Origin: Pristionchus mayeri
Lineage: Eukaryota > Nematoda > Chromadorea > Rhabditida > Neodiplogasteridae
Direction: 5' to 3'
Assembly: GCA_036245805.1 (NCBI GenBank)
Contig: BTRK01000006.1
Location: forward strand, 1,178,001 to 1,242,000
DNA length: 64,000 bases
In this document: in pieces, positions 33,483 through 44,753 of the stretch
Numbering within the stretch: position 1 is the stretch's first letter
Layout: each line of letters begins with the position of its first letter
Made by a program: the position numbers and the translations under genes
The notes under the pieces: generated by a model
Database searches by the model: none
What the model saw: only the letters and a program-made list of their open reading frames with translations
What the model was told of the DNA's origin: nothing

Positions 33483-35338
33483 TGCCGGTTCCTTGACAGA
33501 TATAATAGCATAGAGTTATGCGATAGCGAGTAATGATCTGACTCTCTCCAAACCACACGCTCTCTCGTCCATCAGAGTGAGCGAGAGAGTGTATGATATG
33601 GAGAGAGCGAGAACATTGCTCGCTATAGCACAAACAGCGGATTCCACAGCACGAGATAAAGCGAGTAATGCGCTGTTTTGTGCTTTGACTTGTTGTCATG
33701 CTGTCACAATTTCAACTTTATCAGAGGAAGTCTGAGAGAACCGAGATACCTCCGTACAACGAAAAAATGAAAATGTGTGTCTAGGGGTACTTTTTCACGT
33801 AGATCACGAAAATCAACACTAGAAAGCCGTATCTCTGACCCCTCATTCTCTGTGGTGCACCGAACTGGGTGGTCGGTTTTTGAAACTTTTGTTTGGAGCT
33901 TCCAAATTCCATAACCAGATAGTGATTCTGAAAGATCTCGATGAGATAAGCATTTTTCCTGATGGAAGTGAAGGGCTAGCTCATCTGTGAAAAAAAGTTA
34001 TGCATGAGTGTAGAATAAATCCGCACATGCATGAGTGTAGAATAAGTTTCGTATCGATTCCAATTTTTCCGAATTCCTTGAAGTTATTCCCATTTTTTAA
34101 AAAATCGAAATGTATTACCTTACTAAGACGATCACCAGTATGTTGAGAGCTAGTGCAAGTCCAAGGCAAGCATATGAAATAACAGCGAGAACTTGCAAGA
34201 CCTCCATTGCCGGTTCCTTGACAGATATAATAGCATAGAGTTATGCTATAGCGAGTAATGATCTGACTCTCTCCAAACCACACGCTCTCTCGTCCATCAG
34301 AGTGAGCGAGAGAGTGTATGATATGGAGAGAGCGAGAACATTGCTCGCTATAGCACAAACAGCGGATTCCACAGCACGAGATAAAGCGAGTAATGCGCTG
34401 TTTTGTGCTTTGACTTGTTGTCATGCTGTCACAATTTCAACTTTATCAGAGGAAGTCTGAGAGAACCGAGATACCTCCGTACAACGAAAAAATGAAAATG
34501 TGTGTCTAGGGGTACTTTTTCACGTAGATCACGAAAATCAACACTAGAAAGCCGTATCTCTGACCCCTCATTCTCTGTGGTGCACCGAACTGGGTGGTCG
34601 GTTTTTGAAACTTTTGTTTGGAGCTTCCAAATTCCATAACCAGATAGTGATTCTGAAAGATCTCGATGAGATAAGCATTTTTCCTGATGGAAGTGAAGGG
34701 CTAGCTCATCTGTGAAAAAAAGTTATGCATGAGTGTAGAATAAATCCGCACATGCATGAGTGTAGAATAAGTTTCGTATCGATTCCAATTTTTCCGAATT
34801 CCTTGAAGTTATTCCCATTTTTTAAAAAATCGAAATGTATTACCTTACTAAGACGATCACCAGTATGTTGAGAGCTAGTGCAAGTCCAAGGCAAGCATAT
34901 GAAATAACAGCGAGAACTTGCAAGACCTCCATTGCCGGTTCCTTGACAGATATAATAGCATAGAGTTATGCTATAGCGAGTAATGATCTGACTCTCTCCA
35001 AACCACACGCTCTCTCGTCCATCAGAGTGAGCGAGAGAGTGTATGATATGGAGAGAGCGAGAACATTGCTCGCTATAGCACAAACAGCGGATTCCACAGC
35101 ACGAGATAAAGCGAGTAATGCGCTGTTTTGTGCTTTGACTTGTTGTCATGCTGTCACAATTTCAACTTTATCAGAGGAAGTCTGAGAGAACCGAGATACC
35201 TCCGTACAACGAAAAAATGAAAATGTGTGTCTAGGGGTACTTTTTCACGTAGATCACGAAAATCAACACTAGAAAGCCGTATCTCTGACCCCTCATTCTC
35301 TGTGGTGCACCGAACTGGGTGGTCGGTTTTTGAAACTT
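33295..35338. repeat. 725-bp tandem triplication carrying a chemoreceptor exon
   Basis: Units start at 33295, 34020 and 34745 (TCCGCACATGCATGAG). The first two are complete and the third ends at about 35338. The copies are almost identical; one visible difference is TTATGCGATA against TTATGCTATA. Each unit contains the putative TM1 exon (minus strand), a GTCTGACTCTCTTC-family hairpin MITE (33530-33624, 34255-34349, 34980-35074) and the outer part of a foldback arm. The duplication is very recent or an assembly artefact. Confidence 0.92.
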
Positions 35339-35768
35339 TCGATCTATACGTATCCCCCCGATTTCCTTGAAAATTTGAGATTAGGGGTAAAAATGCACGC
35401 GGAATCGAATGAAAATGAAATCAGATTGTAATCTGCCGAAAAGTTTTTCAGGGCGACAATTTTTAGACAAATTTTAGAATTCAAACGACCACAACTTTTT
35501 TCACAGCTTCACTTCCAACAGGAAAAATGCTTATCTCGTCGAGATCTTTCAGAATCACTATCTGGTTATGGAGTTTGGAAGCTCCAAACAAAAGTTTCAA
35601 AAACCGACCGCCCAGTTCGGCGCACCACAGAGAATGAGGGGTCAGAGATACGGCTTCCTAGGGTCGATTTTCGTGATCTACGTGAAAAAGTACCCCTAGG
35701 CACACATTTTCATTTTTTCGTTGTACGGACCCTGTAGGGAGTAACTCGATTCTCTCTGAAATCCTCTG
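33722..35768. mobile_element. Foldback element copy expanded by the triplication
   Basis: Related to 18089-19158: the same CAGAGGA and TCCTCTG ends, flanked here by TTAT (33718-33721 and 35769-35772). One arm end is repeated in the 725-bp units and the opposite arm is 35339-35768. The element therefore inserted first, and local duplication later copied one arm together with upstream DNA. Confidence 0.8.
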
Positions 35769-35772
35769 TTAT

Positions 35773-36840
35773 GCACCAAGAATATAATGTATGATTTTTG
35801 AGCTCTTAGTGAATTGTTGTCTACAGTTCTTTGCTCTCGTTGTTTGACCAATAATTGTTCTAACTAAAACCTCGTATTTGTTCGTTAAAATTGACACAAC
35901 TCCGAGAAATTGAATGCCTTATGGTGCAAATTTTACATTTCGTAGAATAGAGTAATCAGTCTGGGATTACATTTTACTAGTGCAATTGTATTCCACATGA
36001 TCTACTTCTTATTTTGATAGTCATGATTTGGCGATGAGCATGGGTATTTTTTTCTCTTAACAAATGGTCGATGGCTCCAGACGTCGCGACGTCGAAATCT
36101 TTTTTTTAGAAAATCTAGATTCTGGAGGCATTCCAAATTAAATGACGAAGCATGTATGGATGAAATTCTCTGCAGATCCAGCATTTTCCTTCATTTTCCA
36201 ATAATTAGTAAAATATTTATCACCCAATAATCTCACATATACAATTAGATATTACGCCTGCTATTATCAAACATTGTCACTAAATTACGTAATTGTTTGC
36301 ATCTCACGAGCGAGGAACGGATGGAAGATGAGCTCACACATTCGGTGCCTAGAATGAAACTATTTTTCAGAGCTTTCGTCTTCCTAGCATTCGCCTTTCT
36401 ACCTTTCCCATTTGCCGACCAATTATCGAACAAGTAGCAAAAACTAGTCGAACAGAAAATCTCAGAACAATGCGCGTGTCAGATTTCCCGACAGGGATAG
36501 GAATTCTCAATCCACTTATTTTTCCAATCTGCATTTGCAGCCTATCAGAATTGCATTGCTAAAGCAACGCTGAACTGTTGAATTGTCGATCACGAGGCGA
36601 ATATAGATCTCATTTTCCCTGCCTCGGGTATGCACGTAGGTATTGGCACTCTTGAACACTGGCATGACAGTGCTCTGCTCTACCTAAACAAGCGGAACAA
36701 AAAACCGCAATCCAAGCCATAGGGGTGGCTGTTTAAAAGGGAGAAAGCGTCCTCCATTCCCGCCAATTTCTATCCACGCTGACAGCCCACTCACTATTCT
36801 GTCACTTCGGCTATCAGAGTCGTTTAGTCGGCTTATCAAG
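35773..36840. other. Interval without a recognised gene
   Basis: Only short open frames without family similarity. About 36720-36840 could be the 5' region of the gene that follows. Confidence 0.4.
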
Positions 36841-37800
36841 ATGGCCAGCTTCTCATCCACAGGTTGTATTCTACCATCGGATGATGAATCGTCGTATGAT
36901 CTAATCGGTCAGTTATTTTTGTTATTTGTGTACTTTAATTGTGTTTAGGTGGGCAGAACCAAGAAAGGGTGGGAGCGTTGAGGGGAAGGGAGAACGAGAA
37001 CAATGAAGAAGAAGGGGGAAAGGGGAGAAGGGAGAGGAGGAGAAAGAGAGGTGGAGACAGGGGCAGTGACAATGAAAGGAATATAGGAAGATAAAGAGGT
37101 GGGAAGATCAAAATATAAGAGATGGAGAGGGAGAGAAGGAGAAGGAGGTACAGAGGAACAGAGGGAGAAAGGGTTGTAGGAACGGGTGTGTGAAGGTAGA
37201 GAGGAAGAGCGAAGGGGATAGATAGCAAGAATGAGGGAGAGACATTTTCAGATGTCTGAAAAATACATATAATATCTAAAATTCTCTCGTTTCTCTGATA
37301 TTGTTTGAATGTGAGAAGCATCACTCATTACCTGCTACCCGATCTTATCTTGTGGTGGATAAATAAATTGAAATTGAAAAATTGAAATTGAATGTTTATG
37401 TAGGTGATGAGACGACATCAACAATGTTCAGATCGCCCTCTCTCATGTTCCACGCAAAATGGTTCAAACATTGGCATCGGCGGCTCAGTAATCTCTGGGC
37501 CTAAGAATGATGCGTCACCTGTTTTTCCTGCAGAGGGGAGGTTACCGAATGCCATCTCGTACCGCGAGGAGCTGAAAACGAAAAATGATGCAATCGAAGG
37601 AATTAAAGACTTGCTAGAGATTTCTTCGAAGAAAGAGGTAAATCATGTTATAAATACAATGTAACTGTGATCCAAGAAAATCAATTTTTTTTTCAGGAGA
37701 TGCTCAAACTTAACGAAATTAATCTTATTAATGAACTGAATAAGAAAGAAGAAATTCGCAATTTGAAGAATCTCCAATACGAAGAACAAATAAAGCACAT
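36841..37800 (+). pseudogene. Coiled-coil protein fragment truncated by a retrotransposon
   Basis: A start codon at 36841 opens a short exon (MASFSSTGCILPSDDESS) to a donor near 36908. An exon at 37404-37636 (AISYREELKTKNDAIEGIKD) and one at 37697-37800 (NEINLINELNKKEEIRNLKN) join in phase 0 and are strongly charged with heptad spacing, a predicted coiled coil. The phase of the first exon does not fit the second, so an exon is missing or the link is wrong. No further exon is seen before the reverse-transcriptase sequence at about 37870. Not assigned to a family. Confidence 0.4.
36955..37392. repeat. Purine-rich tract and TTGAAA-tailed retroelement end
   Basis: Plus-strand sequence 36955-37240 is almost entirely G and A. 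It is followed by a segment ending GTGGATAAATAAATTGAAATTG with a short TTGAAA repeat, as at 8380-8407. It lies in an intron of the coiled-coil fragment. Confidence 0.5.
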
Positions 37801-37869
37801 GGTAAACAAAATATTTAAAAATCATTTAAATCGGGATTGTAGTCTAGGTAATTTTACATAATTGCGCAC

Positions 37870-39190
37870 AACTTAACTAGGGGTTCATAAAACAGAAACA
37901 AATCCTTGCTCCTACAGTATCGCCGGAAAGTACTTAGCGATGGTCACTACATTTCTGTTGCATTTATCGATTTCTCGCGCGCCTTTGACTCTATCCCGAT
38001 CAACTTACTCATCCACAAATGCTCACTTCTAGGCATTTGTGGATCCCTCTTATCTTGGATTCGTTCGTTCTTACTCGGTAGATCACAATCAGTATCAGTC
38101 AATACCTCTTCCTCCCCCTCTTTCCCTGCCCACTCAGGCGTGCCTCAAGGCTCTGTCTTAGGGCCTCTTCTCTTCTCCCTCTACATTAGTGACCTACCCT
38201 CCCTACTTCCTCCAAATGTTCGCTGTATTCTTTATGCCGATGATGCCAAACTCTGGTCTTACTCTGATCCTGCCTCTCTCCAATCCTCTCTTGATATCCT
38301 TTTTAAGTGGTCCTCTGATTGGGGCCTTACCGTATCCCTCACTAAGACCGAGACAATGCTTATAGGAAGGTCACATCCTCCCTCTATCTTTACTCTTAAT
38401 GGTATTTCTCTTCCTACCGTATCCCAATTCACCGACTTAGGAATTACATACTCTAATAAACTAGAATTTAGTGCTCACATATCTAGTAAGATCTCAAAGG
38501 CCCGTTCTCATTGCTCATACATCTTGCGCACCTTCGTTTCAAAAAATCCTCAGCTTTATTCTCGACTTTTTGTCACATACGTCCGCCCCATCCTCGAACA
38601 TTGTTCTGAACTTTGGTCGCCTCAAAGTAGGGATTTGTCTAATAGCATCGAGCGTGTCCAGCGCAAATACACCAAATCTGTACTCCTTAAATGTCGCGTC
38701 CCTAACAGGTCTTATCCTGATCGCCTACGTTATTTCCATTTAGAACCTTTAGAGTGTCGTCGTACAATTATTGACTTAGCATTCGTATATAAAGTTATTC
38801 ACGAAGATGTAGACATAGGCTGCCCTTCCTTTCTCCTCCTAGCCCCCCCTCCACCTAGGCGCCCCAATCTCTTCCAGTTACGTAAACATCGTTCCATATC
38901 TGCTTTTTACCCCACATTTCTCACAAATAGAGTTGTGCCCTTATGGAACCGTATCCCTAATAATATTGTAATCTCTAGAAATAGTGAACTGTTCTCGCTC
39001 AGAGCTAGAGCTATAAATAGTATTGATTATTCTCATTATCTCTAATTCACTCTCGCTTGTAACTGACGGCTATACTCCCTTTGTCATCTAGATATGACAT
39101 CGTAATTATCATGATTCTAATTTTCCCTCTAACATCTATTTTATACCTCTGCACTGTCGCATGATAAAGAATAATAATAATAATAATTAT
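37870..39190 (+). mobile_element. 5'-truncated non-LTR retrotransposon (CR1/Jockey-like)
   Basis: The element begins without a start codon inside the reverse transcriptase and ends in a short (AAT)n tail at about 39165-39190, the typical outcome of truncated target-primed insertion. Only the RT C-terminal part and the region beyond it remain; no endonuclease domain lies upstream. Confidence 0.85.
37906..39045 (+). pseudogene. Reverse transcriptase, partial
   Basis: An open frame of 379 codons starts mid-domain. Visible RT blocks: AFIDFSRAFDSIP (first catalytic Asp region), GVPQGSVLGPLLFSLYIS, ILYADDAKL (the YADD catalytic box), LTVSLTKTETM and the thumb region with LGI. The C-terminal part (VQRKYTKSVLLKCRVPNRSY, LEPLECRR) is of the kind found in CR1, Jockey and related LINEs. 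No stop or shift interrupts this portion, so the insertion is fairly young, but the missing N-terminus makes it non-autonomous. Confidence 0.9.
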
Positions 39191-39529
39191 TATTATTGGG
39201 CAGCTTTTACGTTTCGTCATAGTTTCTGAACCACTCCATGTATTGAGCTAAAAATTTAACTAGGAATAGCAAATCTAATGGGAACAATATTTTGTTACTG
39301 CGGACTTCTCATTCTTGCGTAGTGATGACGCAATCACACAACACTTTTTCGAAAAATTATATTTCTTATAAGAAAAATTTCCAACCGCTCAAATTTCTTG
39401 GGTATTGAAATATCTCCTAGGACTACCCAGAAAACAATTTTCAAGTGGCTGCGACCCCGCAGCTCGTTGCTGCAGCTGCTGCAATTTTGAGACGAAAAAC
39501 GTATAACTCCGCTTCTAGGGAAGCTAGAG

Positions 39530-40171
39530 ACTCATCCAAAGCAGAAAAAATGAAGGCTATCATGATCCTATATGATCCTGAAAGTTTGGCATTCATCGGT
39601 TTTCGTTTGCCCTTAGGGTGCGAAAATGTCACTTTTTCGAATGACCGTACTTTGGGCGCTGACCGTTTCAAGAAATCATTAGCATAAAATCTGACTCCTG
39701 GAAAGGAAGTTGCAAAACCATCAACGAATCGATTCCCAACTTTTGGTGGATCTGGCACCACTTTCCGGACCATAGCCAACGCCATCTACGGACATCTACG
39801 CCATCTACGCCATAGCCATCTACGGACGCGCGCCACTCTCGAAACGCACGTTCTCTCTTCGCGCCGCTCTCTCATCACTCTCTCGCTGTGTATGGACATG
39901 GAGTGGGCTCGGGTGACTAGATCGTTGGCAATGGTCCGGAAGTGGTGCCAGCTCCACCAAAAGTTGGGAATCGATTCTTTGATGGTTTTTGCAACTTCCT
40001 GTCCAGGAGCCAGATTTTATGCTAATGATCTCTTGAAATGGTAAGCGCCCAAAGTACGGTCATTCGAAGAAGTGACATTTTCGCACCCTGAGGGCAAAAG
40101 AAAACCGTTCAATACCAAGCTTTCAGGATCATCTAGGATCATGATAGCGATCATTTTCTGGTTTGGACGAG
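39530..40171. repeat. Foldback element (about 245-bp arms)
   Basis: Bases 39530-39786 pair with about 39925-40171 (CAAAGCAGAAAAAATGA against TCATTTTCTGGTTTG). A 138-bp spacer holds a hairpin-like CTCTCTTCGCGCCGCTCTCT region. Mirror-image open frames of 65-114 codons are not taken as genes. Confidence 0.85.
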
Positions 40172-40366
40172 CACCCAGGCATTTAGACACCCAGGCATTT
40201 AGACACCCAGGCATTTAGACACCCAGGCATTTTGACAACCAGGCATTTAGACACCCAGGCATTTTGACAACCAGGCATTTAGATACCCAGGCATTTAGAC
40301 ACCCAGGCATTTTGAGACCCAGGCATTTAGACACCCAGGCATTTAGACAACCAGGCATTTAAACAC
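40172..40366. repeat. 16-bp minisatellite
   Basis: About twelve units of the form GACACCCAGGCATTTA with single-base variants (TTTTGACAACC). It begins exactly at the end of the foldback element. Confidence 0.9.
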
Positions 40367-40700
40367 CAATAAATAAATTTTCTAGAAAAAAAAAGATTAA
40401 TAAACTATTATACTTTCTGCATACTTTCAAAGGTTTTGCACATTGTTGTCGGATGAAGAAAATTCAACATTCTTTAACATTTTCACACATTTTTTGACTT
40501 TTTTTCACATTTTAATGAGTTCACCCATTGATAATTTTTTTCTGACAACTTTCGTGATGTCAAAATGATCCCGATGAAAATCGGCAGAATTTTGTGCCCT
40601 ATCGTCACCAACTTTAGTACTTTCCCTCGTAATTAGCAGATTACCAGATCTCCTTCCTCTTTTTTTTCGGGTTTGCCATGACTTGCAGCAGTCATCGTCT

Positions 40701-40778
40701 TCACACAATTACAATATGTTCCCATCCCACTGTGATTCACAAATTCAATTGCTTTTGCACAAGAACAATATAAAAATG
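40701..40778 (+). promoter_or_regulatory. Conserved upstream module of protease E
   Basis: TTCACACAATTACAATATGT, CCCATCCCACTGTGATTCAC, CTTTTGCACAAGAAC and AATATAAAAA, collinear with the modules of B, C, F and H. The start codon is 248 bp downstream, of which 104 bp are a MITE. Confidence 0.65.
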
Positions 40779-40886
40779 CCCTTTCTTTACACGTTATCAT
40801 TATACTACCTTCCATTTCCTATTTTTGTTTTGTTTGTTTCCTTTAACTAGCGTCAGCTTTGAAATTCTCTCTCAGCTCATGCGAAG

Positions 40887-40990
40887 TAGAGTTCGTAATT
40901 CGGGCCGCCGTCTCTTCATTTCACACACTCTCTCGATCGGCGAGAGAGTTTACAGAATGAAGAGACCGTCGTATCGTTTCTCGAACTCTA
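40887..40990. mobile_element. Hairpin MITE, TAGAGTTCG family, in protease E 5'UTR
   Basis: Ends TAGAGTTCGTAATTCG and TTCTCGAACTCTA, core CTCTCTCGATCGGCGAGAGA. It lies between an acceptor-like CTCTCTCAG (about 40875) and the start codon at 41026. Confidence 0.85.
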
Positions 40991-41025
40991 ATCCGAAGTA
41001 AACATCATGCAGGTACTACTTAGAC

Positions 41026-44000
41026 ATGAAGCAGTTCATACTACTGTGCCTTGTCTGGCCACTGCTATCCTCAGTTTCCCTGTCGTCTTCCGAAGAAATC
41101 TTTGGCTCGTGTGAGCATTTAAAAAAAATATTTGTGGAACAAATCCTTTATAAATTCAGGTAATCGGGGGAAATTCCGTCACGGAGGTGGGAAAGTGGCC
41201 ATGGCAATTTCAAATCTCTATGGAATCCCGGAATGGCAATCGGTTTGCGTGTGGTGGTTAGGCATAATTATTTACTGAAAATCGAAATACGAAATTTAGG
41301 AACCGCTATCAGCGAAAACTGGATTATAACAGCAGGTCATTGTGTGCTGGAGAAATTAAATGGAACTGAAGCTGCTCAATTGAAGATCAAAGTGGCAGGG
41401 GCAGTCACCAATGGATTCAACACGAAGAAGTCTCAATTCGTTCGATTCTTGGTTCTTTTACTTCAATTTGCATCGATTTTAGCTAAAGGTGACGCGGATC
41501 GTCCCGTTTCCGAACTATAACCCAAACTTTATTTTTGTAGACGATCTTGCCCTGTTGAAGGTAAACCGTTTTTTCTAACCTGTTTTAAACTCGTATTTAG
41601 CTCGACAAACCACTGATCTTCGACAACACGATCTATCCGATCTGTTTGCCTAAATCCACTCAGTCGATTCCGTTCGAAGGCCGCGCTGTCGCAATTGGAT
41701 ACGGGACTGCGAACCGTAAGTTCTTGAATAACTTTTGGATTGCATATACCTAATGGTTATGTTCCCTAAGTGGCAGTACCTTAGCGAGGGTTAAATTATC
41801 AATTATATTTTGTTTGTTCTGTGGTTAACCATGTTAAATGGTCAAATATTCGTCTGAATAACATGTGGCATACAATCGTTGATGATTTTTGTATATACAG
41901 GGTGCGGATAAAGTATGGCAACAAAGATTTAACCATGTATTTTCTTTCAAAACCATCGAACACTTTTGAAACGGTACACAGCATTTATCAGAGATATTAG
42001 GAACATACCAACGAGAGGTTATTCTATTTGACCTCCGTTAGCCTTGATGACAGCCTTGAGACGAGAAGGAACTGACTCGACGACGGACCGAAGGTACTTA
42101 TTTTCGATCTTGTCCCATGCCTTCTGGAGGGAGCTCTTGAGACTCTCCAGATTCGGGTGGCGAATGGAGCGAGCTTCCTTCTCCTGAACAAACCACACGC
42201 TAAAGTCGGGGAGATTCAGATCGGGACTGTTTGAGGGCCACTCATTAGATGGTATGAATTCGGGAAGATGCCTCGCTGAAGATGGGAAGATGCCAGTTCT
42301 GAGTGAGTTTTGCGGTATGGGCTGTTGCAGAATCTTGCTGGAAGGTCCAATGGCGCCCTTTGAAGTGGGAACGTGACCAGGGAAGAAGAATCTTCTCCAG
42401 GATCTGCTTGATGTAGTAGTGCTTATCCACCTTCACACCGGGCTTGACGAAAATAAGGAGAGTCTTCCCGGTGGCACACACTCCTACCCAAACCATCACT
42501 GACTGCGGGTGGGAAACTCGAGAGACGGTTCTGCCCTAGCATTGCCTTGCTGGGCAGACTGGGCAATCACTCTCTTGTTCTGACTATTGAAAGCCTGCTC
42601 CATCGTCAACATCTTCTCATCCGAGTAGACAGTTGTGAGATATTCGGCCCACGTCAGAAGCTTCTTGCATATCTTCAGTATATTTTCCTTGTGAATGCCA
42701 GTCAGACCAAGGCCCTTACGCATCTTGTAAGGGTAGGGTATGAGTCCAGAATGGACGATCTTGCGCACTGAATGCTCGTCAATACCGAGTTCACCGGCCA
42801 TATTCCTCATAGATCTCTTGGGATTGCGTGCGACTCGCTTCTGCACAATTTTCTTCTTCTTGCGAGTGACAGCGGAGTCTGCCCATTCTAGGACGGTCCT
42901 TAGTCATGCTCAGCTCCATGAAACGGCGGATGGTCTTGAAAACGGTAGGACGGCAAACACGGAGTTTCTTCGTGATTGAACCAATGGTCTCGCCGGTGCT
43001 CCAAAGGTCAATAATTGATTGGCGGAATTGGTGGGGCCGAACCATGACTAGGGGAAACAATTTAAAGTGCGCCTTGGATACAACGAATGATTAGGTAAAA
43101 CCTGTTATAACATGTTTTAACAGGTTTCCAGGACTGATGAAATATTTGAGTTCACACTTTGTTTCCATACTTTCTCCGCACCCTGTATAAGATATCTTTC
43201 AGACAGAGGAACGGACGAGACTTTTCGTGACGGCCAACTAAGAGAGGTTATTGTGCCAATTGTGGAAAGGGATATTTGCAAGTGAATTTGAACGTCTAAT
43301 TGGAGCCGACGTCAAATTTTCAGTCTCCGTTGGGCTGAACAGAGACTGGGTGGTTCCAAGGAGGAGATTCTGGAATTCTTCGGGAAATTGAACATAATCT
43401 GTTCCGGATCTATGGGACATGGAATATTTAGTGTACTGTAAACAATTTGTGCCTTTGTCTTTTTTCAAGTTTTGAGATGTTTTCACTACAATTTACAACT
43501 TTGAAATCCAATTTGAAATCAAGTATATTTTGCTTTGAAGGGCGACAGTGGAGGTCCGTTGATGATGAAAGCAGCCGATGACAGATGGTTCCAGGTAACG
43601 CCAGTCAGAATTAGGTCGGATGGTAACCAACCCGAATAAAATCAAAATTTGCACACGTATGCAGTTTTTTTCGCCGAAGACTTATTGACAGCGACATACT
43701 GTGAAAATCCCAGTTAATGCAACTGTGTTTGGTTATCATCCGGGGTTGAAAGGGAACTATCCCCTGACGTAGCCCAGTGAAATAATAGGTGAAGAGTTGC
43801 TTTAACAGATAACCATAAAAGTTATGAAAGGTTGTCTAGATATTGCACAACGATTTCATATTTCAGATTGGAATCGCCTCATTCGGTAATCCAAACAAAT
43901 TTATTGAAGCAGATATTTCACCAAGTACCGTATACCTTCTCTCATATTGTCCAAATCCCTTTAAGATATATTCACGGACATCAGACCCTACTGTGATTGG

Positions 44001-44078
44001 ATCACGGAGACAACGGGAGGAGAAGCGAGTTGCCAGGAAGAAGAAGTGAAACTTGAAGATGTCAAGGTCAAAGTTTAG
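41026..44078 (+). pseudogene. Protease E: S1-type serine protease, one-base shift in exon 1
   Basis: Exons 41026-41110, 41160-41256 (VIGGNSVTEVGKWPWQ), 41300-41439 (NWIITAGHCV), 41483-41560 (VDDLALLK), 41601-41715, 43203-43281, 43324-43432 (IICSGSMGHG), 43541-43594 (GDSGGPLMMK), 43867-43924 (IGIASFGNPN) and 43966-44078 (DIRPYCDWIT, stop). Every exon after the first is intact and in phase. Exon 1 is one base too long: GTTTCCCTG stands where relatives have GTTCCCTG. Read with one T fewer, the PCR-LPKKS-LAR segment and phase are restored; as printed, the frame fails at IIGG. A single-base lesion in a T run deserves resequencing before this is called dead. Residue 15 would be Arg, a trypsin-type activation site. 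A mariner sits in intron 5. AATAAA at about 44105. Confidence 0.82.
41898..43185 (-). mobile_element. Tc1/mariner-family element with decayed transposase
   Basis: Inverted ends CAGGGTGCGGATAAAGTATG and CATACTTTCTCCGCACCCTG, flanked by TA on both sides; 1288 bp. The minus-strand transposase runs from about 43060 to 42030: helix-turn-helix region (SIIDLWSTGETIGSITKKLR), first catalytic Asp in VYSDEKMLT, second in WTFQQDSATAHT, third in NSPDLNLPDFSVW. Two frameshifts (about 42845 and 42497) and a third near 42245 break the frame, so it is inactive as read. It lies in intron 5 of protease E and leaves that gene's splice sites intact. Confidence 0.9.
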
Positions 44079-44753
44079 CAAGAAACTCGAACATTCTTTT
44101 CGTTGAATAAAGTTGATCGATCGTATGAAATATTCAATCAAGTGAAAATCGTTCTACTGAATCAAAAAAAGGCCAAATTATTGCTTGCTTGCTATCAGTA
44201 TTATGTGGACGATCGAATTTTTTCATGAGAATTTTTAATTGAAAATAAATTTTAAAAATCAATAAATAAGCGGATCGAGAATCGCTTTCTAAAGGGCGTG
44301 GAAGTCAAAGTGACTAGTAATATGTTTTAGAATAGCAAAGAATTGGTGTAACTTTTTTTAGTCTTGCCCATTTTAGTCTTCCTTATCATTTGAACTTTAT
44401 TTTCAACACAAAAATTAAGAGAACGCAATCATTCTTGGCCGCGCTCTCCGATGCGAGCTGTGTGAGGGTTAATTATTCTGTTGAAAATAAATTTCAAATG
44501 ATAACGAAGACTAAAATGGGCATAAGTTACTCCAATGAGATCGTATTTTTTGCGCAAGCCATTCATTCTAGAGCTCTTGATGTGCTGCATGCGCTGTGAA
44601 AATTTGAGCTGCTCCTATTCCTACATTTTCGAGAAATTTGGACATGATTGTAGCATTGTTAAAATTGAGATTCAGGACGAACGGTTTTTACAGATCGATA
44701 GAGCTCGAAAAAATAGTGGGGGTCACTCAGAGAACAAATTTCGATTATCTTAC

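Noticed and set aside
36955..37324. Minus-strand frame of 129 codons rich in Pro, Leu and Ser
   Set aside because: Translation of a polypurine tract; low complexity only.
40172..40366. Regular 16-bp units considered as a CRISPR-like array
   Set aside because: Units are contiguous with no unique spacers; it is a minisatellite in eukaryotic DNA.
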